A program made the translations under genes and the position numbers. A model generated the notes under the pieces. It saw only the letters and a list, made by a program, of their open reading frames with translations, did not search any database and had not been told where the DNA came from. Of a DNA stretch of 64,000 bases, positions 1 to 7,769 are shown one piece after another (position 1 is the first letter of the stretch; each line of letters begins with the position of its first letter). The DNA is taken from assembly GCF_002086485.1 (NCBI RefSeq), contig NZ_MVHF01000006.1, positions 124,001 through 188,000 on the forward strand, in the 5' to 3' direction. This DNA comes from Mycobacterium aquaticum. Its GTDB lineage: Bacteria; Actinomycetota; Actinomycetes; Mycobacteriales; Mycobacteriaceae.

Positions 1-1
1 C

Positions 2-370
2 GCCGAGTCACACCGCACATATGGCGAGGGATATCACTTGCGCAGCACGACCATGCGGTGGTTCTGGGATCAGTACCTGCCCGATTCCGCAAGCCGCACA
101 AAGCCTACCGTGTCTCCGCTGCGCACACCGGTGGACGAGCTCGCCGGCTTCCCGCCGTCACTGGTCATCACCGCCGAGGCCGATGTGGTGCGCGACGAGG
201 GCGAGGCGTTCGCCGCCAAACTCTTCGCCGCGGGTGTCCCGACGACGGCGGTGCGGTACGACGCCGTCATCCACGGGTTCGTCGTGGTCAACGCACTGTG
301 TGGGTCCGACGCCGCGCGGGCGGCGACCGCCCAGGCGACGTCGGCGATCACGTCGGCGTTCGGCAGCTGA
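2..370 (+). CDS. Alpha/beta hydrolase of the HSL/esterase family, C-terminal part (cut by window edge)
   Basis: The reading frame is open from the first bases of the window, so the N-terminus lies outside it. The visible 122 residues look like the C-terminal third of a hormone-sensitive-lipase-type carboxylesterase: a cap segment with MRWFWDQYLP, then ITAEADVVRDEGEAFA carrying the expected catalytic Asp, and IHGF carrying the catalytic His. The nucleophile elbow is not in the window. The Asp and His segments closely resemble those of the second hydrolase at 3168-4115, so the two are probably paralogues flanking the LAL regulator. It converges on the regulator with 5 bp between stops. Substrate unknown; a small ester or lactone is the family norm. 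Confidence 0.85.
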   Translation, partial: AESHRTYGEGYHLRSTTMRWFWDQYLPDSASRTKPTVSPLRTPVDELAGFPPSLVITAEADVVRDEGEAFAAKLFAAGVPTTAVRYDAVIHGFVVVNALCGSDAARAATAQATSAITSAFGS

Positions 371-375
371 ACCGA

Positions 376-3171
376 TCAGGGCTGCGGACCATCGGTGACC
401 ACGTCACGCAGCTGGTGGCGGCGACTCACCCCGAGTTTGGGGTAGACGTTGTACAGGTGGGAGGCGATCGTGCGCGGCGAGAGGTTCAGCCGTTGAGCGA
501 TTTCGCGGTTGGTGAGACCGGATGCTGCCATCGCGACGATCTGGCGCTCCTGGGCCGTCAGGGAGCCCATGCCCTCGACCGCGGAAGACGACGCCGACGC
601 CGTGACCCCGGCCGCCCTCAGCTCTGCCCGGGTGATCTTGGCGAACGGCACCGCACCCAACCGGTCGAACACCTCCAGTGCCGCAGTCAACTGGGTACGC
701 GCCTCGGCAGGTCGCCGAACCCTACGTAGCCATTCGCCGTAGTGCAGTCGAGCCCGGGCTCGTTCCATCGGCCACTGGTCCCCCGCCGGGTCGAAGACCG
801 CCAACCGATAGTGCCGCTCAGCCAGATGCGTCGACGTGGTCAACGCCAGCGCCTGATGCCGCAAAAGCCTCAGCCGCACCGGCGGATTCGACCCCATCTG
901 CCGGCCGATCGACACGACCAGCGGCCTGATCTCGTCCCCGTGCCCGCTGCGCGCTCCCGCCCACGCCAGATCGGCGATCCCGCGATGCGACAACACGAAG
1001 TGCACGGGTTCGCCGTCGGCATCGAACAGCCGACGGAAGGTGTGGTAGGCGCCCTCGAAATCGCCGCGTGTCAACGCATTCCAGCCCGTGGCCCGGACCA
1101 GCGCCACCGCCGTCGCCGCCCCGCCGTTGTCAGCCCTGATCCGCGCCGCCGCCCGCAGTGCCGTCTCGGCCCCCTCGACGTCGCCCAGGCAGGCCAGCAG
1201 ATGCGCCCGGGTGGCGCTGCTCTCGGCGTGCAACAGGGCGAGATCATAGACCGCACACAGGGTCTCGGTCTCGTCGAGCAGTTTCTGCAACTCCGACCAG
1301 CGGCCGGTGTCGTGCAGCGCCCAGCCCAGGGCCGCCATGGCGTAGGTGAAGCCCCGCATGCCTCCGGCCGACTTCAGCTGTTCGATGCCCTCCCTGAGCT
1401 CGGTGACCGCCATGCCGCTGTCCTCGGTGGCGTAGGCCATCGCACCGACGATGAGCCGGCGATACGGCTCGACCGGTGCCGACATGGGCTGTAGCCAGCG
1501 CCGGTTCCACGGGGCCGGCCGGCTGTACGGGGTGGCCGCACTGTCGGCGTACATCGCCACGTAAGCCCGCTGTAATGGGCCAGACTCGGCGGGTAGCGGT
1601 GTGGGAAAAGCACTCTCGCCGAGAACGTCGCCGGCGGTTTCATCGAGCCAGCGACGCAGATTCCTGCGATGCACGAGGTCGCCCGAATAGTATGCCGCCG
1701 ACGCGGCGACGTACATCAACGCCAGACGCAGCCGCGTATTGGCCGGTCGCGATCCATCCAGGATGCTGCGAACCAGCTCGGCAGCTTCGGTCGGACGTGC
1801 GGACTGCACGAGAATCGAAGCTCGGGTCAGTGCGGCATGGCCGACGATTTCGGAATCCGTCGAGCTGCGAATGGCACTCGCACTCAAGGACAGGGCCCAG
1901 GCCGGATCCCCGCCGAAGTTGGCCGCAGCCGAGGCAAGGGTAAATCGACGAGCGGCGTCAGCGCAGCCCGGGCTCAATTCGCCGGCCCGCTGCAGCGCCC
2001 GTGCCACCTCCAGATAACCGCCACGTTGCTGCGACTGATCGGCGCCCTGCTCCAGCAGGGCGGCCACCATCTCGTCCGGCCCGGACGCGGCGGCGGCGAG
2101 ATGCCATGCGCGACAGGACACGTCGAGATGCGGCGATGCGGCGAGCGCCACATGAGCGGCACGCCGTTCATCCAGGTCACCCTCGCTGTAGGCGATGGTG
2201 CGCAACAGTGGGTGACTGAACCGCACCCGCCGGTCGTCACCGATCGCCACCAGTCCGGCCGCGAGCGCCGGCTCCCAGCGGGCCAGCTCGGTACCGAAAC
2301 CCGCTGCCGCAGTGATGGTGTCGATGGTCTCGTAACCGGCGCCCGCCGCGGCGAACAATGCCAGCCGACGTGCATCGGCAGGTAAAGCGCCCAGTTGCGC
2401 GGCGAACAGCGTATTCGCGAATCCGCTGCCGACCATGTGATTGCCCCGGAAGGACGCCGAGCCCGACTTGCCGTAGAACCGCGCGGACTCGATGAGCGCC
2501 AACGGGTTTCCCCCGGACCAGCGGATGATCTCCCCACGCACGCTCGCGTCGGGTACCACGGACTGCGCCTCGATCACGTCGGCGGACTCCGCGTCCGACA
2601 GCGGGGTGACCTCGACGACGACCACCGACCGATCGATGCCGCACAGCAGGTCTACCCGGCGGGCACTCATCAACATCCGTATCGGCAGATGCGGTACCCG
2701 CCCGATGACATAGGTGAGCACCTGCCGAGAATCCGGTTCGAACCGGTCGAAATCGTCGAGCGCCAGCAGCAGCGGGTGTTGCGCCGCTGCCGCCGCCAGC
2801 AGCGCCAGCACGGCCTGCTGAATCAGGGCAGGCCCGAGAGTTGCCGAGTCCGCACGCGTGCCCAGCACGTCGGTCAGCACATCCCGGAATTCGGCCGGTA
2901 GCGCCGACACCCGGTCGACGATGGGACGGATGAGCTCTGCCAGCGCGGTGAACGGCGGTACCTGGTCGGGCTCGGTCCCGCCGGCGAATAGCACCCGCGT
3001 CGCCGCGGGCACCTCGGCCATCGCGTGGCGCAGCAGCGTGGACTTACCGATCCCCGGCTCACCCGCCAGGATGATCGCCCGCGGTGCGCCGGCCGCACCG
3101 GAAGCGACAGCGGTGACCAACCGGACCAGCTTGCCACGGCCGACGACGGGAAGGGTCGGAATGGCCGTCAC
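376..3171 (-). CDS. Large ATP-binding LuxR-family (LAL) transcriptional regulator
   Basis: A 931-residue MalT/LAL-type regulator. The N-terminus has a P-loop ATPase: Walker A GEPGIGKST at residues 37-45 and a Walker B-like LLLALDDFD near 140. A long alpha-helical sensor region follows (about 250-860), and a LuxR/NarL helix-turn-helix occupies about 871-931 (LTAQERQIVAM, GLTNREIAQRLNLSPRTIASH). LAL proteins are usually ligand- and ATP-dependent activators of nearby catabolic genes. Its start overlaps the stop of the upstream hydrolase by 4 bp, so the two are co-transcribed from the promoter carrying the palindrome at 4204-4226. It is the best candidate for the protein that reads the five repeated palindromes of this island, including its own promoter; that link is inferred. 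Confidence 0.88.
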   Translation of the reverse strand: MTAIPTLPVVGRGKLVRLVTAVASGAAGAPRAIILAGEPGIGKSTLLRHAMAEVPAATRVLFAGGTEPDQVPPFTALAELIRPIVDRVSALPAEFRDVLTDVLGTRADSATLGPALIQQAVLALLAAAAAQHPLLLALDDFDRFEPDSRQVLTYVIGRVPHLPIRMLMSARRVDLLCGIDRSVVVVEVTPLSDAESADVIEAQSVVPDASVRGEIIRWSGGNPLALIESARFYGKSGSASFRGNHMVGSGFANTLFAAQLGALPADARRLALFAAAGAGYETIDTITAAAGFGTELARWEPALAAGLVAIGDDRRVRFSHPLLRTIAYSEGDLDERRAAHVALAASPHLDVSCRAWHLAAAASGPDEMVAALLEQGADQSQQRGGYLEVARALQRAGELSPGCADAARRFTLASAAANFGGDPAWALSLSASAIRSSTDSEIVGHAALTRASILVQSARPTEAAELVRSILDGSRPANTRLRLALMYVAASAAYYSGDLVHRRNLRRWLDETAGDVLGESAFPTPLPAESGPLQRAYVAMYADSAATPYSRPAPWNRRWLQPMSAPVEPYRRLIVGAMAYATEDSGMAVTELREGIEQLKSAGGMRGFTYAMAALGWALHDTGRWSELQKLLDETETLCAVYDLALLHAESSATRAHLLACLGDVEGAETALRAAARIRADNGGAATAVALVRATGWNALTRGDFEGAYHTFRRLFDADGEPVHFVLSHRGIADLAWAGARSGHGDEIRPLVVSIGRQMGSNPPVRLRLLRHQALALTTSTHLAERHYRLAVFDPAGDQWPMERARARLHYGEWLRRVRRPAEARTQLTAALEVFDRLGAVPFAKITRAELRAAGVTASASSSAVEGMGSLTAQERQIVAMAASGLTNREIAQRLNLSPRTIASHLYNVYPKLGVSRRHQLRDVVTDGPQP

Positions 3172-4115
3172 GGGTGTATCGCTTGTTTGAGAAAGCGGAT
3201 GCCTTGATCCAGTGCCGCACGGGCCGACGGGGTTTCGCTCAACTGGCTGAGTACCACGAAATCATGCACAGTACCCAGGTAGCGGGTGCAGGTCACGGGC
3301 ACCCCTGCCGCGCGGAGCGATGCCGCGAATGCCTCGCCTTCGTCACGCACCACGTCGGCTTCCGCGGTGATGATCAGTGTCGGCGGCAGACCGGCGAGAT
3401 CCGCAGGTGATGCGCGTAATGGGGACACCGTCGGTTGGTCCGGATCACCATCGCAGTAATGTTCCCAGTACCAGGCCTGTTCGTCGCTGGTGAGCAGATA
3501 CTCCTCGGCGAACATCTCGTGCGACGGGTATTCGCACCGTGCGTCGGTGGGCGGGTAATAGAGCAGTTGCGCACGGATGCGGGGACCGCCGCGGGATTTG
3601 CACACCATGCTCATCGCGGCCGCGATCGTCGCGCCCGCACAATCTCCGGCCAATGCAAGGGTTTTCGGGTCGATATCGATCGACTCGGCGTTGTCACGAA
3701 TCCACAACAGGGTCGCGTAACACTCTTCCAGGGCGACCGGGTAGCGGGCTTCGGGCGTCCGGCTGTACTCGGGTACCACCACCGCGGCACCGCATTTCGT
3801 GGCGATCGCCGCGACGATGTGGCCGTGCGTGTCGGCGTCGCCGAACATGAAGCGGCCGCCGTGGATGTACAGCACCCCCGGCAGTGGTCCCGAGGTCCCG
3901 AGTGGCCGCACCACCCAGAAGCCGACCAGATCGGACGGTCCTACCGGGGCGGTGTGGAACCGCGCCGCGGTACCCGGTTGCTCGACGGTGCTCCGCTGCG
4001 CCTCCCGCAGCGCCAGCCGTCCGTCCTGTGGGCCGAGCTGTCCGAGCGTCGGTGGTATCGCCATCGCGGCGACCAGCCGCGCGATGGTCGGATCCAACAC
4101 AACGTCTCGGCTCAC
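3168..4115 (-). CDS. Alpha/beta hydrolase (HSL family) with Cys in place of the nucleophilic Ser
   Basis: A 315-residue HSL-type hydrolase. The oxyanion-hole motif is HGGRFMFG (residues 85-92, HGGG-like). The nucleophile elbow reads AGDCAGA, where the family has GDSAGG; residue 159 is Cys (codon TGT, complement of 3639-3641). The other triad members are present: Asp254 in EADVVRDEG and His284 in GTVHDF. Thiol nucleophiles occur in dienelactone hydrolases, so a Cys-His-Asp triad would be functional in principle but would change substrate preference. The GTG start at 4115 follows a strong GGGAGGAC ribosome site. It is the first gene of the operon with the LAL regulator and lies directly behind an operator palindrome. 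Confidence 0.87.
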   Translation of the reverse strand: MSRDVVLDPTIARLVAAMAIPPTLGQLGPQDGRLALREAQRSTVEQPGTAARFHTAPVGPSDLVGFWVVRPLGTSGPLPGVLYIHGGRFMFGDADTHGHIVAAIATKCGAAVVVPEYSRTPEARYPVALEECYATLLWIRDNAESIDIDPKTLALAGDCAGATIAAAMSMVCKSRGGPRIRAQLLYYPPTDARCEYPSHEMFAEEYLLTSDEQAWYWEHYCDGDPDQPTVSPLRASPADLAGLPPTLIITAEADVVRDEGEAFAASLRAAGVPVTCTRYLGTVHDFVVLSQLSETPSARAALDQGIRFLKQAIHP

Positions 4116-4203
4116 GACGTCCTCCCTGACGATGCGGCGGCCTCACCCGCAGCGTTCCCACCCTACGCCGCGACGCGTACACCCGGATGTTCATCCTGAA
4201 CCT

Positions 4204-4226
4204 CGTCAGTCATCCGACTGATGACG
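4204..4226. promoter_or_regulatory. Operator copy 1 of the island palindrome
   Basis: An imperfect inverted repeat with core TCAGTCATCCGACTGA at 4206-4221, flanked by CG..TGACG. It lies in the 258-bp divergent region between the hydrolase-LAL operon and the NmrA-like gene. It shares its core with copies at 6276-6291, 10283-10298, 11638-11653 and 13021-13036. The rest of this intergenic region holds no open reading frame I can support. Confidence 0.75.
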
Positions 4227-4373
4227 TCGGGCCGCACGACGCTGAGACTCACCATGGAGGGCCAGTCCAGCGAACCGGTACTCATGTCTTCTGCCGGCCT
4301 CGTGACCGTCGGTGACATGGGCGCTCGACGTGTCTGATCCCCGCCCGCTCTCCAAGTGAAAGGAAGTAGGACC

Positions 4374-5216
4374 TTGCCAGCAACATACGCGGTCATCGGT
4401 GCGACCGGAGCAACGGGCGGCGCCGTCGCAGCCGCCCTCCAGCACCGCGGATCACATGTTCGGGCGGTCACCCGCAATCCTCATTCGCGCCGGGCACAAC
4501 ATCTTTCACAGACGGGTGTCGAGGTGGCGACAGCCGACCTTGCCGATATCGACGCCCTGGCCCGCGCATTCGCTGATGCCACCGGAGTCTTCGCGGTCAC
4601 CACACCGTTCGAGGACGGCCCGCACGCCGAGCTGGAACAAGGCCTCAACATGGTCACGGCCGCCGCCAAAGCTCAAGTGCCACACTTGGTCTTCTCGTCG
4701 GTGGCCAATGCCGATCGGCACACCGGAATCCCGCACTTCGAGAGCAAAGCAGCGATCGAAACAGCGCTTGCCGAATCCGGTGTGCCCTACACCATCGTCG
4801 GACCCACCTACTTCTACGACAACATGCTCGGTGGTCTCGACGAACTACGGACCGGCAGATTCTCCCTACCGATTCCGCCCACGACGCCGCTGCAACAACT
4901 CTCCCGCCGCGACCTCGGCCGGTTCGTGGCCACGGTTCTGCACGATCCGCAGCGCTTCATCGGGTCCCGCATCGATGTGGCGTCCGACGCGCCGACACCG
5001 CGCCAGATGACCGCCGCCCTGGAGCAAACTGTGGGCCGACCAATCGAACTCATCACACTCGACCCGGCCCGCATCGGATCCCCCGACATGCGGGCAATGT
5101 TCACCTATCTGTCCGAACACGGCTACAGCGCCGACATCGTGCGACTGCGGCAGACCTATCCGGAGATCGGCTGGCAGCGTTTCGAGGAGTGGCTGGACGA
5201 AACCGTCACCGGCTGA
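4374..5216 (+). CDS. NmrA-like NAD(P)-binding protein
   Basis: A 280-residue atypical short-chain dehydrogenase/NmrA-family protein. The N-terminal dinucleotide-binding motif is AVIGATGATGG with a following basic patch (AVTRNP), and the middle has VFSSVANAD and YTIVGPTYFYDN, as in NmrA/HSCARG and quinone-reductase-like sensors. The catalytic YxxxK of classical SDRs is absent, so it may be a redox sensor or a reductase. I prefer the TTG start at 4374 because AAGGAAG lies seven bases upstream; a GTG at 4356 in frame would overlap that ribosome site. It is transcribed away from the operator at 4204-4226 and converges on the VOC lipoprotein gene with 12 bp between. Confidence 0.82.
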   Translation: MPATYAVIGATGATGGAVAAALQHRGSHVRAVTRNPHSRRAQHLSQTGVEVATADLADIDALARAFADATGVFAVTTPFEDGPHAELEQGLNMVTAAAKAQVPHLVFSSVANADRHTGIPHFESKAAIETALAESGVPYTIVGPTYFYDNMLGGLDELRTGRFSLPIPPTTPLQQLSRRDLGRFVATVLHDPQRFIGSRIDVASDAPTPRQMTAALEQTVGRPIELITLDPARIGSPDMRAMFTYLSEHGYSADIVRLRQTYPEIGWQRFEEWLDETVTG

Positions 5217-5228
5217 GTGTGTTTTGCG

Positions 5229-6149
5229 TCAGCCGTTGTGTATTTCGGCGATATAACCACCGGGCCATTGCAGCATCGCCGCGGTGGTGGCGCCGATGCG
5301 CGCGGCGGGCACCAATACCTGGGCCCCCGCTGCTGTCGCTTTGGCGACGGTAGCCGCGACGTCGGCGACCTGATACCCCGCGAGCTCATGACCGTACGGG
5401 TACGGCAACTGGCCATCGGTAACGAATACTGCTGTGTTTCCGAAGGGCGAGCTGAGGTGGATGTGACGGAAAGTCGTGCCCGGCTTGCCGATAAGCGCGC
5501 CGTCAGCAGAAGTCGTGTCGGCGTCGAGTGTTCCTTGCGTAAAACTCAGGTAGGACGGCAGGAATTTGTCGACCGAGTCGGCCGGCAGGTAGATCCGGTT
5601 GTCAGGCACTGTCGCCAGTGGTGGATAGCTGGGTGGGGTTGTGTGCCAATACAGCTGGGCGTTGACGCCACCCGGGAACTGGACGATGGCATCCCGACCG
5701 ATCGGATCGGCGAACGGAGCCACGACGACCGCAGCCCCAGCGTCGCGCGCCTGCTGAACGCCGGCGTCGAGGTTGCCCATCAGCCATCCGGTGCGTTCGG
5801 TACCGAACGGGTAGGGCACCGCAGAGATGAACTCGAAGGCGTAGACGGTGCCTACGGGTGACAGGATCAGCTGCGACCTGGTCTGGCTGGGCGTCGGGGT
5901 GACGGTGACGACCGCAGCCGGTTTGGCGGTACCCCCGAACGTCGCCAGCCAACTGCTCACGAACGCATCCAGCCGACCGGGCTGGACGTACACATGAACG
6001 CTGTCATACTGCGGGCCTACTGCTTGACTGCCGACTTCGGTGGTGGCGCTCGTTGTCGGCTGCGCAGGAGTCTGAGACCCGCCGCACGCCGCGGCCGTGG
6101 CTACCGCGAGAGTCGCTGCGGCCCAGCGCAGTCGGGTCCAGCTGTTCAT
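5229..6149 (-). CDS. Exported lipoprotein with VOC/glyoxalase-like domains
   Basis: A 306-residue protein that starts with a basic/hydrophobic signal (MNSWTRLRWAAATLAVATAAAC) ending in an Ala-rich lipobox at Cys22, then a Thr/Gln/Pro-rich linker. The body contains two similar alpha/beta segments with features of glyoxalase/bleomycin-resistance (VOC) folds: HVYVQPGRLDAFVSSWLATFGG with IVQFPGGVNAQLYWH, and later HIHLSSPFGN with LQWPGGYIAEIHN. VOC domains are normally cytoplasmic, so a surface-anchored pair is unusual. The ATG at 6149 has GGGAGGAA eight bases upstream; an upstream extension in frame lacks such a site. It is preceded by the best copy of the island palindrome and a good -10 box. 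Reaction unknown. Confidence 0.78.
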   Translation of the reverse strand: MNSWTRLRWAAATLAVATAAACGGSQTPAQPTTSATTEVGSQAVGPQYDSVHVYVQPGRLDAFVSSWLATFGGTAKPAAVVTVTPTPSQTRSQLILSPVGTVYAFEFISAVPYPFGTERTGWLMGNLDAGVQQARDAGAAVVVAPFADPIGRDAIVQFPGGVNAQLYWHTTPPSYPPLATVPDNRIYLPADSVDKFLPSYLSFTQGTLDADTTSADGALIGKPGTTFRHIHLSSPFGNTAVFVTDGQLPYPYGHELAGYQVADVAATVAKATAAGAQVLVPAARIGATTAAMLQWPGGYIAEIHNG

Positions 6150-6247
6150 CGAGTTCCTCCCAGTCTGAGATTCGCCGGGCAGCCAGGAGGTCGACAAGGG
6201 CCGTCGTCCCTGATCGTGCTCCTCTCGGCGCGCGGTGTTCCGCACCC

Positions 6248-6296
6248 TGTATATCCGAGCGCCCCGTCTTGCCCATCAGTCAGGTGACTGATGGGC
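6248..6296 (-). promoter_or_regulatory. Promoter with operator copy 2 (nearly perfect 26-bp palindrome)
   Basis: Reading leftward, a palindrome at 6271-6296 (arms GCCCATCAGTCA, only the central base pair mismatched) is followed about 20 bases later by TATACA (6253-6248), a good -10 hexamer. A start site about seven bases on would put the palindrome centre near -43, the usual place for an activator touching RNA polymerase. The same arrangement recurs at 11609-11655. It serves the VOC lipoprotein gene. Confidence 0.75.
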
Positions 6297-6316
6297 AGGA
6301 CCTATCTCGCGGCGGT

Positions 6317-7690
6317 CTATGCGATCCAGACACCTTTGATATTGCAGAATTCGCGGATACCGTGCGCGGTCAGTTCCCGACCGTAACCGGATCGTTTGAT
6401 GCCGCCGAACGGGAGTTCCGGATAGGACACCGTCATACCGTTGATGAATACCTGCCCGGCACTGATCTCATCGACGAACCGTCGTTGTTCGGCCTCGTCA
6501 CGCGTCCATGCACTGGAGCCCAGACCGAACGATGTGTCATTGGCGAGGCGGATCGCCTCGTCGATATCAGCCGCCCGGTACACCGACGCGACAGGGCCGA
6601 ACACCTCTTCGGCGAAGATCGGCATGTCACGGGTGATGTCGGTGATCACAGTAGGTGCGTAGAACCAGCCTGGCCGGTCCAGACGTTTTCCGCCACAACG
6701 AATCACCGCACCGTCCGCGGCTGCATCGGCGACGAGCTTCTCGACGTCGAGGCGGCCCTGCTCGGTCGCCAGCGGCCCGACGTCCGTGGTTGGGTCAGTC
6801 GGGTCTCCCACCCGCAGATTCTGCATCTGAGCGACGAACATCTCGACGAACGCGTCGTAGACGTCAGCGTGGACTATGAATCGTTTGGCCGCGATACAGG
6901 ATTGTCCCGCATTCTGGATCCGCGCGATCACCGCGGTGTCGACCGCTGCCCGAAGGTCGGCAGACGGCATGACGATGAACGGATCGCTGCCACCCAGTTC
7001 GAGGACCGTGTGCTTGACTTCGTCACCGGCGACCGCGGCGACAGCCCGGCCTGCGGGTTCGCTACCGGTGAGGGTCGCCGCTGCCACACGCGGATCCCGC
7101 AGTACCCGTTCGACATCACCGGAGGGGATCAGCAGGGTTTGAAAGCAGCCGTCGGGAAAGCCACCGCGGGCGATCACGTCGGCAAGGTACAGCGCGCTCT
7201 GCGGCACATTGGACGCGTGTTTGAGCAGCCCCACATTTCCTGCCATCAGAGCCGGAGCGGCAAACCGAACCGCTTGCCACAGCGGGAAATTCCACGGCAT
7301 GACGGCGAGCACCACTCCGAGCGGTTGATAGCGGGAGTACGCATTGCTGGCCTCCACCGCGACGTTGTCGGCAGGTTCGTCGGCGAGCATTGTCGCGGCG
7401 TGCTCAGCGTAGTAGCGAAACCCGTTGGCACACTTCAGCGCCTCAGCCTTCGCCGATGCCAGCGTCTTTCCCATTTCCAGGGTCATCATCGCGGCGGTCT
7501 GATCAGCTTCCTTCTCGAGAAGGTCAGCCGTGGCATTGGCCCACCGGGCACGGTCGGTGAAACTGGTGTGGCGGTAGGACTGGAACCGGTTGTGTGCGCG
7601 TTCGATGGCGGAGTCGATATCCGCCTCACTCAGCGGATCGAACATCTTGACGGTCTCACCGGTGGTCGGATTGATTGTGGCGATGGGCAC
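6317..7690 (-). CDS. NAD(P)-dependent aldehyde dehydrogenase (succinate-semialdehyde dehydrogenase-like)
   Basis: A 457-residue ALDH-superfamily enzyme that oxidises an aldehyde to the acid. Motifs in order: MPWNFP with oxyanion Asn134, LELGGSDP with general base Glu231, NAGQSC with catalytic Cys265, and EVFGPVASV. The short N-terminus and [24 protein letters not shown]-terminal part resemble GabD/Sad succinate-semialdehyde dehydrogenases. I take the GTG at 7690, preceded by GGAAGGGA, because the frame upstream of it translates into shadow sequence of the divergent gene. It is divergent from the thiamine-diphosphate enzyme with 79 bp between, so the pair may share an operator; an aldehyde released by a ThDP enzyme would be a natural substrate. 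Confidence 0.88.
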   Translation of the reverse strand: MPIATINPTTGETVKMFDPLSEADIDSAIERAHNRFQSYRHTSFTDRARWANATADLLEKEADQTAAMMTLEMGKTLASAKAEALKCANGFRYYAEHAATMLADEPADNVAVEASNAYSRYQPLGVVLAVMPWNFPLWQAVRFAAPALMAGNVGLLKHASNVPQSALYLADVIARGGFPDGCFQTLLIPSGDVERVLRDPRVAAATLTGSEPAGRAVAAVAGDEVKHTVLELGGSDPFIVMPSADLRAAVDTAVIARIQNAGQSCIAAKRFIVHADVYDAFVEMFVAQMQNLRVGDPTDPTTDVGPLATEQGRLDVEKLVADAAADGAVIRCGGKRLDRPGWFYAPTVITDITRDMPIFAEEVFGPVASVYRAADIDEAIRLANDTSFGLGSSAWTRDEAEQRRFVDEISAGQVFINGMTVSYPELPFGGIKRSGYGRELTAHGIREFCNIKGVWIA

Positions 7691-7708
7691 GAGAATCGTC
7701 CCTTCCGT

Positions 7709-7733
7709 CTGTAGATTGAATTGTATTCTGCAG
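7709..7733. promoter_or_regulatory. Candidate operator between aldehyde dehydrogenase and ThDP-enzyme genes
   Basis: The 79-bp divergent gap contains an inverted repeat with outer arms CTGTAGAT and TTCTGCAG, and an inner GAAT-TGT-ATTC (7718-7728). The AT-rich inner part contrasts with the surrounding DNA. GntR/FCD and other dimeric regulators bind sites of this size. It differs from the island palindrome, so these two genes may answer to another signal. Confidence 0.4.
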
Positions 7734-7769
7734 CTTAGCGTGTCGTTCCCAGCCGCGAGGGAGATCGAA

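Noticed and set aside
6053..7714. 553-residue open frame on the plus strand opposite the aldehyde dehydrogenase gene
   Set aside because: Product is Arg/His/Gly-rich with no domain, and the opposite strand has a complete ALDH with all catalytic residues. A high-GC shadow frame.
7709..7733. Counting this inverted repeat as a sixth copy of the island palindrome
   Set aside because: Its arms (CTGTAGA/TCTGCAG) do not match TCAGTCA/TGACTGA; listed as a separate weak candidate.
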